The position numbers and the translations under genes are program-made. The notes under the pieces were generated by a model. It made no database searches. It was not told the DNA's origin and saw only the letters and a program-made list of their open reading frames with translations. Below are positions 8,913 to 16,286 of a stretch of 64,000 bases of DNA, in pieces. This DNA is from Haliscomenobacter sp033763495 (GTDB lineage: Bacteria > Bacteroidota > Bacteroidia > Chitinophagales > Saprospiraceae): the NCBI RefSeq assembly GCF_033763495.1, contig NZ_JANRKL010000095.1, positions 27,452 through 91,451 on the forward strand, in the 5' to 3' direction. Position 1 is the stretch's first letter; the number at the start of each line of letters is the position of its first letter.

Positions 8913-8920
8913 TATATTTG
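8913..8920 (+). promoter_or_regulatory. -7 box TATATTTG ahead of the GT2 gene
   Basis: An exact TAnnTTTG match directly after the long hairpin and 75 bp before the glycosyltransferase start. I see no matching TTG at -33. Confidence 0.5.
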
Positions 8921-8994
8921 CTTCACTTTTTGAACCTAAATTCATTCATTTAGCGTTCCATCAAGAACATTGTTCATCACCCAAATCCAAGGTT

Positions 8995-9714
8995 TTGTCA
9001 GATAGTCTGGTTATTATCCCTACCTATAATGAGCTGGAAAACATTGAGCGCATGCTCAATACCGTATTTTCATTGCCTCGTGCTTTTCACGTTTTGATTG
9101 TTGATGATGGCTCGCCAGACGGTACCGGGCAGGTTGTCAAAGATTTACAACAAGTGTATCATGGCCAATTGCATTTGCTGGAACGCAGTGGTAAACTGGG
9201 ACTGGGAACGGCTTACATTGCAGGGTTCAAGTGGGGTTTGAAGCAGGGGTATGAATTCATTTTTGAAATGGACGCAGATTTTTCCCATAATCCCCAAGAC
9301 TTGCCTCGGTTATATGAGGCCTGTGCCCAAAAAGGCGCAGACCTGGCTGTGGGTTCGCGTTATGCTCGGGGAGGCAAGGTCAGCAACTGGTCCTGGGATC
9401 GCATCGTGTTGTCTTATGGCGCTTCCATGTATGTGCGCTTGATGACTTGGATGCCCGTGAAAGACCCAACCGCTGGTTTTATTTGTTACCGACGAAAAGT
9501 ATTGGAAAGTATTGATTTGGACAATATCCGCTTTGTAGGGTATGCCTTCCAAATCGAGATGAAATATGCTGCCTACCTTCTGGCCTTTAAAATTACAGAA
9601 GTACCCATTACGTTTGTAGATCGGGTAGCAGGCGTGTCAAAAATGTCGGCCAACATTATCCAAGAAGCAATCGTAGGCGTGTTTCAAATGCGTTGGCAAA
9701 AACGGCACCCGTAG
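8995..9714 (+). CDS. Polyprenol-phosphate mannosyltransferase-like GT2 enzyme
   Basis: The 239-residue family 2 glycosyltransferase matches dolichol/polyprenol-phosphate mannose synthases, which load a sugar from a nucleotide donor onto a lipid carrier at the inner membrane. The N-terminal IIPTYNELENI, the LIVDDGSPDGT strand, the EMDADFSHNP metal-binding DxD region and the late TFVDRVAGVSKMS segment are all typical. No membrane domain follows, as in the soluble subclass. There is no in-frame ATG near the start; TTG at 8995 gives the expected N-terminus. The gene converges with dnaK, and the two are separated by a two-way terminator. Confidence 0.88.
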   Translation: MSDSLVIIPTYNELENIERMLNTVFSLPRAFHVLIVDDGSPDGTGQVVKDLQQVYHGQLHLLERSGKLGLGTAYIAGFKWGLKQGYEFIFEMDADFSHNPQDLPRLYEACAQKGADLAVGSRYARGGKVSNWSWDRIVLSYGASMYVRLMTWMPVKDPTAGFICYRRKVLESIDLDNIRFVGYAFQIEMKYAAYLLAFKITEVPITFVDRVAGVSKMSANIIQEAIVGVFQMRWQKRHP

Positions 9715-9754
9715 GGGCAATCCTTGCGGTTACTCATTGGAAATTTCCCAAAAA

Positions 9755-9781
9755 AAATGGCAATCACATGGATTGCCATTT
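9755..9781. terminator. Bidirectional terminator between GT2 gene and dnaK
   Basis: AAATGGCAATC (9755-9765) pairs perfectly with GATTGCCATTT (9771-9781). It has an A-run on the left and a T-rich stretch on the right, so it can serve both converging genes. Confidence 0.75.
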
Positions 9782-9800
9782 CAAATTTCATTGCGTAAAA

Positions 9801-9827
9801 GGGCACCAGCCAGGGGTGCCCCTACGA
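9801..9827. repeat. Palindromic repeat family F1 (GGGCACC...GGTGCCCCTAC)
   Basis: GGGCACC and GGTGCCC form a 7-bp stem followed by CCTAC. A reverse-oriented partial copy (GTAGGGGCAATCC) begins at 9712 in the stop codon of the GT2 gene, so the whole convergent gap is bracketed by the element. Related copies are at 20585-20649 and 36245-36270. Confidence 0.65.
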
Positions 9828-9830
9828 GTA

Positions 9831-11747
9831 TTATTTCTTATCTACTTCTTCGTATTCAACATCGGTCACATCGTCAGCACCAGACTTGCTGCTGGAACCA
9901 CCTGCTTCATTGGCATTTGGTGCATTGTCATCTACCCCTGCTTCATTGGCAGCCTGGTACAAATCCTGGCTAGCGGCCTGCCATGCATTGTTCAGTTTCT
10001 GAGAAGCATTGTCGATGGCATCCAAATCCTGAGCTTTGTGGGCTTCATTCAGTTCGCTAAGGGCTGACTCAATGGCAGCTTTTTTATCAGCCGGAATCTT
10101 ATCACCGTATTCTTTGAGCTGCTTTTCGGTGTTGAAGATCAACCCATCAGCTTGATTCAACTTCTCAGCACGTTCACGAGCCTTGCGGTCAGTGTCTGCA
10201 TTGGCAGCTGCTTCAGCGCGCATCCGGTCGATTTCTTTCTGATCAAGACCAGTTGAAGCTTCGATCCGAACACTTTGCTCTTTGCCGGTGCCTTTATCCC
10301 GTGCAGTTACACTCAAGATACCGTTGGCATCAATGTCGAAGATCACCTCAATTTGAGGTACACCACGTGGAGCGGGAGGAATGTCTCCGAGGATGAATCG
10401 ACCAACCGTACGGTTGTCTTTTGCCATCGGACGTTCACCTTGCAGTACATGGATTTCTACACTGGGTTGATTATCCGATGCAGTAGAGTACACTTTCGAT
10501 TTTTTGGTAGGAATCGTAGTGTTGGCCTCGATGACTACATCGTACATGTTACCCATGGTTTCGATACCCAAAGAAAGTGGCGTTACGTCGAGCAGAAGAA
10601 CGTCTTTCACATCACCACTCAATACACCCCCTTGGATAGAAGCGCCAATGGCTACCACCTCATCCGGGTTAACCCCTTTGTTTGGTTTTTTACCAAAGAA
10701 ATCTTCAACTGCCTGCTGAATGCGAGGGATACGGGTAGAACCACCCACCAGGATCACCTCGTCGATGTCGTTTTTGGACAAACCTGCATCCTGCAAGGCC
10801 TTGCGGCATGGATCCAGAGATCGTTGTACCAAACCATCGATCATCTTTTCGAACTGTGCGCGGGTCAACTTGGTGGTCAAGTGTTTGGGCACGCCATCTA
10901 CTGCGGTGATGTATGGCAAGGTGATGTCCGTTTCGGTGGACGAAGACAAATCGATTTTTGCTTTTTCAGCCGCGTCTTTCAAACGTTGCAGGGCCATCGG
11001 GTCCTTGCGCAAGTCGATGTTTTCTTGCTGCTTGAACAATTCAGCCAACCAATCGATGATTACACCGTCGAAGTCGTCCCCACCCAGGTGAGTATCACCA
11101 TTGGTAGATTTCACCTCGAACAAACCTTCGCCCATTTCCAGGATAGAGATATCGAAGGTACCACCACCCAAGTCGTATACAGCGATGGTCATGTCTTTGT
11201 TACGCTTGTCGAGGCCATAAGCCAATGCAGCTGCAGTAGGCTCATTGATGATCCTGCTGATTTTGAGGCCAGCGATTTCACCAGCTTCTTTGGTGGCTTG
11301 ACGTTGCGAGTCGTTGAAGTAAGCTGGAACGGTTACTACCGCTTCGGTTACTTCCTGGCCGAGGTAATCCTCAGCTACTTTTTTCATTTTCTGCAGTACC
11401 ATTGCAGAAATTTCCTGGGGCGTATACATACGGCCATCGATGTCAACACGCAGAGTGTCGTTGTCACCCTTGGCAACTGTGTAAGCAACGCGGCTCATTT
11501 CACCTTGTACTTCCGAAGCGCGACGACCCATGAAGCGCTTGATGGAAGCAATTGTGCGCTTAGGGTTCGTAATGGCCTGGCGTTTGGCAGGGTCACCAAT
11601 TTTACGTTCTCCGTTGTCCTGGAAACCAACAACGGATGGCGTAGTCCGCCGACCTTCATCGTTCGGAATTACCACCGGTTCGTTCCCTTCCATTACCGCC
11701 ACACAAGAGTTAGTGGTACCAAGGTCAATTCCGATAATTTTTCCCAT
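9831..11747 (-). CDS. dnaK: Chaperone protein DnaK (Hsp70)
   Basis: The 638-residue Hsp70 chaperone has the complete N-terminal ATPase (GIDLGTTNSCVAVMEG at the start, DLGGGTFDISILE in the middle, ILVGGSTRIPRIQ later) and the substrate-binding half, with the linker VLLLDVTPLSLGIET. The C-terminal helical lid ends in a Gly/Ser-rich tail and an acidic DVEYEEVDKK, close to the EEVD-like end typical of bacterial DnaK. The start is the ATG at 11747 giving MGKIIGIDLG; the 17-residue upstream extension is not conserved. No dnaJ or grpE is next to it. A long open frame on the opposite strand is a composition shadow. Confidence 0.98.
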   Translation of the reverse strand: MGKIIGIDLGTTNSCVAVMEGNEPVVIPNDEGRRTTPSVVGFQDNGERKIGDPAKRQAITNPKRTIASIKRFMGRRASEVQGEMSRVAYTVAKGDNDTLRVDIDGRMYTPQEISAMVLQKMKKVAEDYLGQEVTEAVVTVPAYFNDSQRQATKEAGEIAGLKISRIINEPTAAALAYGLDKRNKDMTIAVYDLGGGTFDISILEMGEGLFEVKSTNGDTHLGGDDFDGVIIDWLAELFKQQENIDLRKDPMALQRLKDAAEKAKIDLSSSTETDITLPYITAVDGVPKHLTTKLTRAQFEKMIDGLVQRSLDPCRKALQDAGLSKNDIDEVILVGGSTRIPRIQQAVEDFFGKKPNKGVNPDEVVAIGASIQGGVLSGDVKDVLLLDVTPLSLGIETMGNMYDVVIEANTTIPTKKSKVYSTASDNQPSVEIHVLQGERPMAKDNRTVGRFILGDIPPAPRGVPQIEVIFDIDANGILSVTARDKGTGKEQSVRIEASTGLDQKEIDRMRAEAAANADTDRKARERAEKLNQADGLIFNTEKQLKEYGDKIPADKKAAIESALSELNEAHKAQDLDAIDNASQKLNNAWQAASQDLYQAANEAGVDDNAPNANEAGGSSSKSGADDVTDVEYEEVDKK

Positions 11748-11984
11748 GTTATTGTACTTTATGATTTTTATGAAGAGCCTTTTCGCACGTTGTGGCATCC
11801 AATCCGGCCCTGAAATTCTTGTTTACGGTTTTTTGTTAGCAAGGGATGTGCCAAAAGAGGGCTGGCAGAAGAGGAACTGACATTTGGGCAGGTGACAGTA
11901 AGATAAGAAAAGTTTTTCGGACAAAATGGTGATCTAAATTTGAGTTATAGGCCAAATTGACATACTAAATCGATAAAGTGCAAT

Positions 11985-12020
11985 CAAAAAAGGCTGCTGA
12001 AATCCAAGAAATCAGCAGCC
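11985..12020 (-). terminator. Terminator of the class I aminotransferase
   Basis: GGCTGCTGA (11992-12000) and TCAGCAGCC (12012-12020) form a 9-bp stem. On the minus strand the hairpin is followed by a T-run (the As at 11985-11991). It sits 24 bp past the aminotransferase stop. Confidence 0.85.
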
Positions 12021-12043
12021 CCCGCTTAAAAAAAAGATGGATG

Positions 12044-13264
12044 TTATCCTATCACCGCCATGTCCCGTACTTTTTTGTAGGGATATACAGCCAGCGCTTG
12101 CTCCAAACAATCCATTGCAGCATTCAAGGCAGTGGTATTGAGTACGTAAGCTATTCTTACCTCATCAACTCCTAAGCCAGGAGTTGCATAAAATGCTTCA
12201 CCTGGGGCCAGCATCACAGTAGCCCCATTGTATTCAAACTCTTCCAACATCCATTGGCAGAAATGATCAGCATTTTCTACCGGGAATTTGGCAAAACAAT
12301 AGAATGCGCCTCCTGGTTTGTAGGATACCACACCTGACATTTTGGTCAAGCGTTCGTACACCAAATCCCGGCGGCGGTGGTATTCTTCACGGACATTGTC
12401 CATGTATTCATCATCCAGCTCACAGAGGAACTCCGACAACCATTGTCCAAATGCGGGTGGGCTCAGACGCAGTTTGCCGTAATTGCTCACTGCCACCATC
12501 ACATCCGGATTACGGGTGATGATTGTACCAATCCGTGCGCCACAAGCACTGAATTTTTTGGAAATTGAATCCAGTACGATTACATTGTCTTCGAGTCCTT
12601 CCAGGCGTAAAACCGAAAAGAACTCTTGTCCATCGTAGCAAAAATCGCGGTAGACTTCATCTACAATCAAGTACAGATCGTATTGTTTGACCAACAGTGC
12701 CAGTTGTTCGAGCAGTTCACGAGGATAAAAAGCCCCCGTAGGATTACTAGGATTATTCAGGAAAATGGCGCGGGTACGACTGTTGATAACCCGTTCAAAA
12801 TCCTGGATCTGAGGCATTGCAAACCCCGTTTCAATGGTACTTGTCACTGGGCGAACCACCACATCGGCAATCTGGGCAAAACCATTGTAATTGGCATAAA
12901 AAGGCTCTGGGATAATGACCTCATCTCCTTTGTCAAAACAGGAAAAAAACAACAACTGATTGCCTTCGGAAGCGCCGGTAGTCACCATAACTTCGTCTTT
13001 GCTGATGTGGACGTCAAATTTTTTCATTGCCGCCGCAAATGCCGCTCGGGTGCTCGCCCAACCTTCCGTTGGGCTATATTCCAGTACCTTAATATCCACC
13101 TCACGCAAACGCGCCATCGCCGCTTCAGGAGTAGCGATATCGGGTTGGCCAATGTTGAGGTGATACACGTGCCGCCCTTTGGCCTTGGCACGTTCCGCAG
13201 AGCCTGCTAGCTTGCGGATGGGTGATAACGGGACATTATTTGCCCGCTGTGAAATATTCGGCAT
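12044..13264 (-). CDS. PLP-dependent class I/II aminotransferase
   Basis: The 406-residue fold-type I aminotransferase has the AspC/AAT-like layout: LNIGQPDIATP near residue 36, TTGASEGNQL as the phosphate-binding turn, NNPSNPTG at about 170, IVDEVYRDF, and the PLP-binding lysine in SISKKFSACGARIG at about 236. Transamination of an aromatic, aspartate or other amino acid with 2-oxoglutarate is expected, but the exact substrate cannot be read. It is a single gene with its own terminator. A 25-bp-arm hairpin lies upstream (13301-13373), isolating it from the small gene beyond. Confidence 0.9.
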   Translation of the reverse strand: MPNISQRANNVPLSPIRKLAGSAERAKAKGRHVYHLNIGQPDIATPEAAMARLREVDIKVLEYSPTEGWASTRAAFAAAMKKFDVHISKDEVMVTTGASEGNQLLFFSCFDKGDEVIIPEPFYANYNGFAQIADVVVRPVTSTIETGFAMPQIQDFERVINSRTRAIFLNNPSNPTGAFYPRELLEQLALLVKQYDLYLIVDEVYRDFCYDGQEFFSVLRLEGLEDNVIVLDSISKKFSACGARIGTIITRNPDVMVAVSNYGKLRLSPPAFGQWLSEFLCELDDEYMDNVREEYHRRRDLVYERLTKMSGVVSYKPGGAFYCFAKFPVENADHFCQWMLEEFEYNGATVMLAPGEAFYATPGLGVDEVRIAYVLNTTALNAAMDCLEQALAVYPYKKVRDMAVIG

Positions 13265-13300
13265 TGCTTGTTAGTTTGCTAGCAATTGATTAAGAAAGCT

Positions 13301-13373
13301 GAGGAGTTGAGTACTGGAGTGATCGGCGCTTCGGCTAAGCTCAGCGACCGATCACTCCAGTACTCAACTCCTC
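13301..13373. repeat. Hairpin with private 25-bp arms around a REP-like core (family F3)
   Basis: The arms 13301-13325 and 13349-13373 are perfectly complementary. The core between them contains GCGCTTCGGCT, two variable bases and GCTCAGCGAC. The same core, with 22 of 24 bases identical when CC is included, forms the loop of the hairpin at 60842-60900, where the arms are unrelated. Confidence 0.8.
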
Positions 13374-13452
13374 AACTGTTTGGTGAGTTATCTGGTTAGG
13401 GCGGGAAATTTAGGGCATTTTTACAACTAGGCAGGAATAATTCCAGATTAAT

Positions 13453-13683
13453 TTACGACGGCAAAATTCGAAAATCAGCAATTTCGATTGGCGTTCCCCA
13501 CATTCCTCCTGACATAAAATCGCTTACTTTGTGGGCATCAACCTCTACAAGTAAGCCATCTTTCATGAGCTCAAAGGGCATATTGACGGGAAGCCAATCC
13601 CTCCCCTTGTCGTCTATGATCCCCCAAATCCCACCCTCTAACTCGAGGTAGACCACCTTACCTTTGATTTTTTTCTTTCTCAT
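13453..13683 (-). CDS. Small protein, unknown, partner of the XRE/S24-like regulator
   Basis: The 76-residue protein begins 2 bp after the regulator's stop codon, so the two are almost certainly co-transcribed and translationally coupled. It starts with a basic tract (MRKKKIKGK) and then looks like a compact beta-rich fold (VVYLELEGGIWGIIDDKG, LPVNMPFEL). No domain is recognised. A small regulator-coupled protein could modulate or be controlled by it, but this is only suggested by position. Confidence 0.7.
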   Translation of the reverse strand: MRKKKIKGKVVYLELEGGIWGIIDDKGRDWLPVNMPFELMKDGLLVEVDAHKVSDFMSGGMWGTPIEIADFRILPS

Positions 13684-13685
13684 TT

Positions 13686-14513
13686 TTACGGATTTACTAG
13701 TTTTTCAATGGTTTTGTGCAAGTTTTGAATCATCAGATGTTGCTCACCAATCATTTGGCGAAGCACTTTGACATCCTCATGCACCGGAAACTGATGGTGG
13801 TGCCGAGCTGGCAAAAATGGACTGATGTGAGTATGCACTTGCCAAACTTCCTGGATATCAGATACATGCACATTGAATGCCTCGTAAAAAGAATTGTCAG
13901 AGTATAGGGTCAGGTGTTTGTTGTTTTTTAAATCATTGTGTACCCGGTTGACCAACAGTGACTCCTTGGAAACCACTACATAAACGTGCTGATTTTTAAT
14001 ACTTTGTTCCCATTGGCTTGGTTCAATGAATGTACATACAACTTTATCTCCTTCAAAAAAAGTAGGAACCATGTGGTCTCCACTGATGTCGAAAGAACGT
14101 TGAGGGCCATTATTACTCGAAGAGGGCAGTGAATAGGACGGCAAGGATTGAATAAAAACAGGATTTCCAATTTCTTGTGCGTACTCCGGTTGGGCCGAGC
14201 AGGGTATGTGTAAAATACGTTCGTCGTTTTGCTGATCGGTGACAATGGTGAGGATGCGTAATTCTTTGTCCTCCCCCGGTTTTAAAAACATTTCGCCTTC
14301 TCCAGTATACAAAAAGATCGGGTTTACCTGATAAATTTCAACCGCCTTGCGCAACAATTCAATGGTTACATCTCGCCGCCCCTTTAGAATTTCACTTAAA
14401 CTTTGAGGCAAATAGTCTAGTGATTGTGCAAATTGCCGACTGGAACGCACTCGATTTTCTTGCTTAAGCTGATGATGGCACTGAATAAAGCGCTGAGTAA
14501 CAATACTATTCAT
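13686..14513 (-). CDS. XRE-type HTH regulator with catalytically altered S24/LexA-like domain
   Basis: The 275-residue protein has an N-terminal helix-turn-helix (about 5-65, with SRQFAQSLDYLPQSLSEILKG) and a C-terminal S24-like beta domain. In active S24 peptidases the nucleophile lies in G-D-S-M; here the motif reads ISGDHMVPTF, so the serine is replaced by histidine and self-cleavage is unlikely. Similar HTH-S24 proteins without protease residues are common in Bacteroidota and act as simple repressors; that role is inference. A C-terminal helix (VKVLRQMIGEQHLMIQNL) may mediate oligomerisation. The small gene after it is coupled. Confidence 0.8.
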   Translation of the reverse strand: MNSIVTQRFIQCHHQLKQENRVRSSRQFAQSLDYLPQSLSEILKGRRDVTIELLRKAVEIYQVNPIFLYTGEGEMFLKPGEDKELRILTIVTDQQNDERILHIPCSAQPEYAQEIGNPVFIQSLPSYSLPSSSNNGPQRSFDISGDHMVPTFFEGDKVVCTFIEPSQWEQSIKNQHVYVVVSKESLLVNRVHNDLKNNKHLTLYSDNSFYEAFNVHVSDIQEVWQVHTHISPFLPARHHHQFPVHEDVKVLRQMIGEQHLMIQNLHKTIEKLVNP

Positions 14514-14653
14514 CGGGGGCGGTTTAGCAGCGATTTGAGCAAAAACACTGATCTAAACAAATGTAGGGAATTGGGTTTAGATTGGCTAGGTTTTTTGGGT
14601 GAAAATCTACAGCGCCTTGACGAAGGACAAAACAAGTACTGCTTGTTCCTGAA

Positions 14654-14708
14654 CCGAAGGATTAGATAAAACTCGTAAAATGAAGCGTTTAATGGTCTAA
14701 TCCTTCGG
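14654..14708. repeat. Hairpin family F4 (GGATTAGA... type)
   Basis: CCGAAGGATTAGA (14654-14666) pairs with TCTAATCCTTCGG (14696-14708). Read on the minus strand, its arms and loop (TTCATTT...) align with the hairpin at 29864-29918 in the Ro60 locus. It lies between two minus-strand genes, just after the CotH stop codon. Confidence 0.65.
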
Positions 14709-14727
14709 CAAAAGGAATGCTAATTTT

Positions 14728-16284
14728 TTATTGCACCTTGTACAATTCCATTCCAGCTTTTACAGGAGACACCGTAGCTGAGCGCTCACCTTCAGCCACA
14801 ACATAATATTGAATTCCTGCCTCCAATTCCAGTTCATATACTCCCTCTGCTGTTTTATTGGCAAGTTGTTCTTTAAAGATGCCAACGTTACCTTTGCGCC
14901 AGAAAACCCAAACTTGCAGGGCACCTGTTGCCTGAATATTTATTTTGACTTTATTGGCAGTTTTTAGGTGTTGAACCTTAGTGACAACAGCCTCTTCCAC
15001 AAAAAGATATGGCACAGCCTTGAGCGCGTCCCGGCGACCATCCATCAGGGGTTGAATGCCCGGCACCGACTCGCCACTTGCATCGAATGATTCGGTCAAT
15101 GAATTGGCAAAAGCTTTTTCAGGATACAACTTGTATTTGTCCTCTTTAAGGTGTGGGTCAATAAAGGTTTGCCACTCTTTCGCCCGTTGTAAGTACAGGC
15201 CATTTTCCAGGTAATCCCGATAAATGGTACGGCAGTGGGCCAGATACATTTTGCGGTAAAGATTGCTGGCCAGCAATTTTGTAACCAAAGGGCGTTTTGC
15301 ATTCGACTCCTTGTAGTGCACAAACAAATGCAGGTTTTTCATTTCATCATTGCTTAACCTTTTTGCACCATTCATCAGACGGAAGCCTCCAAAAGCTAGG
15401 TTTAAATCCCAAATTATCGGATGAAAGCCCCCCAGAGAATCCATGTAGAGGTAATAATTCTGAGAAAAAGCGCCGATGTAGCTGTCCAAATTAAGCATCA
15501 CGTTGTTGAAGGCCAATAACCACAATGCCTGATCCACATCCATCATCTGGGGGATTTCAGTTGGTTTGTCTTGCAAAGTACGGGTCAGTTTGATCAAATC
15601 TTGTGCAGCCCGGGGTGAACTGTACTCATACAAGTAGCGGTAGCACAGTGTATCCTCCCCCAAATAATTGAGTGAACATTTGTCACCTTCGGGGCATTTG
15701 GGTGGCTTTGCCATAGTCCAGTTGGGGTCCGCCTTTATCGTAGACCCATCATGGTCACCAAAAAAGCGGTCTAAAAAAGGTCCATCTATAGACTCCGCAT
15801 TGGTGTATACCCCCAACAATTCATCATTTACATATACCTTGGCAAAATTGGCCTTGGGTGCTGGCATATAGTTGCGGGCAATTTCATAGGCCAAAACCTC
15901 GCGTACCATACTGGGATCGCGAAAACCATTAGACAATTTCAAGGTTGTGTATCCGCCGGGCAATTTTTTCAAGCGATCGGTATGGTTCACCTTGATGTTG
16001 AGTGGCAATTTGACTTGTCCACTCTTACGTACATTGGCATAAGAACTATTGCCCTTGTAGCGCACCCCAACACCTGGGTATTTTACCCCGTTGAGCACCA
16101 TATCGGCCACCAAACGCTCTTCCTGTTTCTCATCCTTCAGTGAATCCATGGTTTGCTTCCATTTTGGATTTTTGAAGTAGAGTTTGATCTCGACCAATTT
16201 TTTGGGGTCGTAAATATCCTGAGCTTGGCTATAAAAGGGTACCAGTATCCACAACAGCGCAAGCAGCGTTAGTTTACACCTCAT
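14728..16284 (-). CDS. Secreted CotH-kinase family protein, copy 1
   Basis: The 518-residue exported protein starts with a signal peptide (LLALLWILVPFYSQAQ) and carries a CotH domain, a protein-kinase-like fold first known from Bacillus spore coat protein CotH. Family landmarks are MVLNGVKYPGVGVRYKGNSS near the start, then KLSNGFRDPSMVREVLAYE, and the metal/catalytic region HPIIWDLNLAFGG, where the usual D-x-D reads D-L-N. A small beta domain ends the protein. It starts 2 bp after the stop of its paralogue and is clearly co-transcribed. In this non-sporulating lineage it may phosphorylate or organise surface proteins; that is inference. Confidence 0.85.
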   Translation of the reverse strand: MRCKLTLLALLWILVPFYSQAQDIYDPKKLVEIKLYFKNPKWKQTMDSLKDEKQEERLVADMVLNGVKYPGVGVRYKGNSSYANVRKSGQVKLPLNIKVNHTDRLKKLPGGYTTLKLSNGFRDPSMVREVLAYEIARNYMPAPKANFAKVYVNDELLGVYTNAESIDGPFLDRFFGDHDGSTIKADPNWTMAKPPKCPEGDKCSLNYLGEDTLCYRYLYEYSSPRAAQDLIKLTRTLQDKPTEIPQMMDVDQALWLLAFNNVMLNLDSYIGAFSQNYYLYMDSLGGFHPIIWDLNLAFGGFRLMNGAKRLSNDEMKNLHLFVHYKESNAKRPLVTKLLASNLYRKMYLAHCRTIYRDYLENGLYLQRAKEWQTFIDPHLKEDKYKLYPEKAFANSLTESFDASGESVPGIQPLMDGRRDALKAVPYLFVEEAVVTKVQHLKTANKVKINIQATGALQVWVFWRKGNVGIFKEQLANKTAEGVYELELEAGIQYYVVAEGERSATVSPVKAGMELYKVQ

Positions 16285-16286
16285 AT

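Noticed and set aside
10275..11813. Open frame of about 510 codons antisense to dnaK
   Set aside because: It mirrors the codon structure of dnaK, has no family motifs, and dnaK is certain; it is a composition shadow. Similar antisense frames over 18314-18889 and 19331-20314 were dropped for the same reason.
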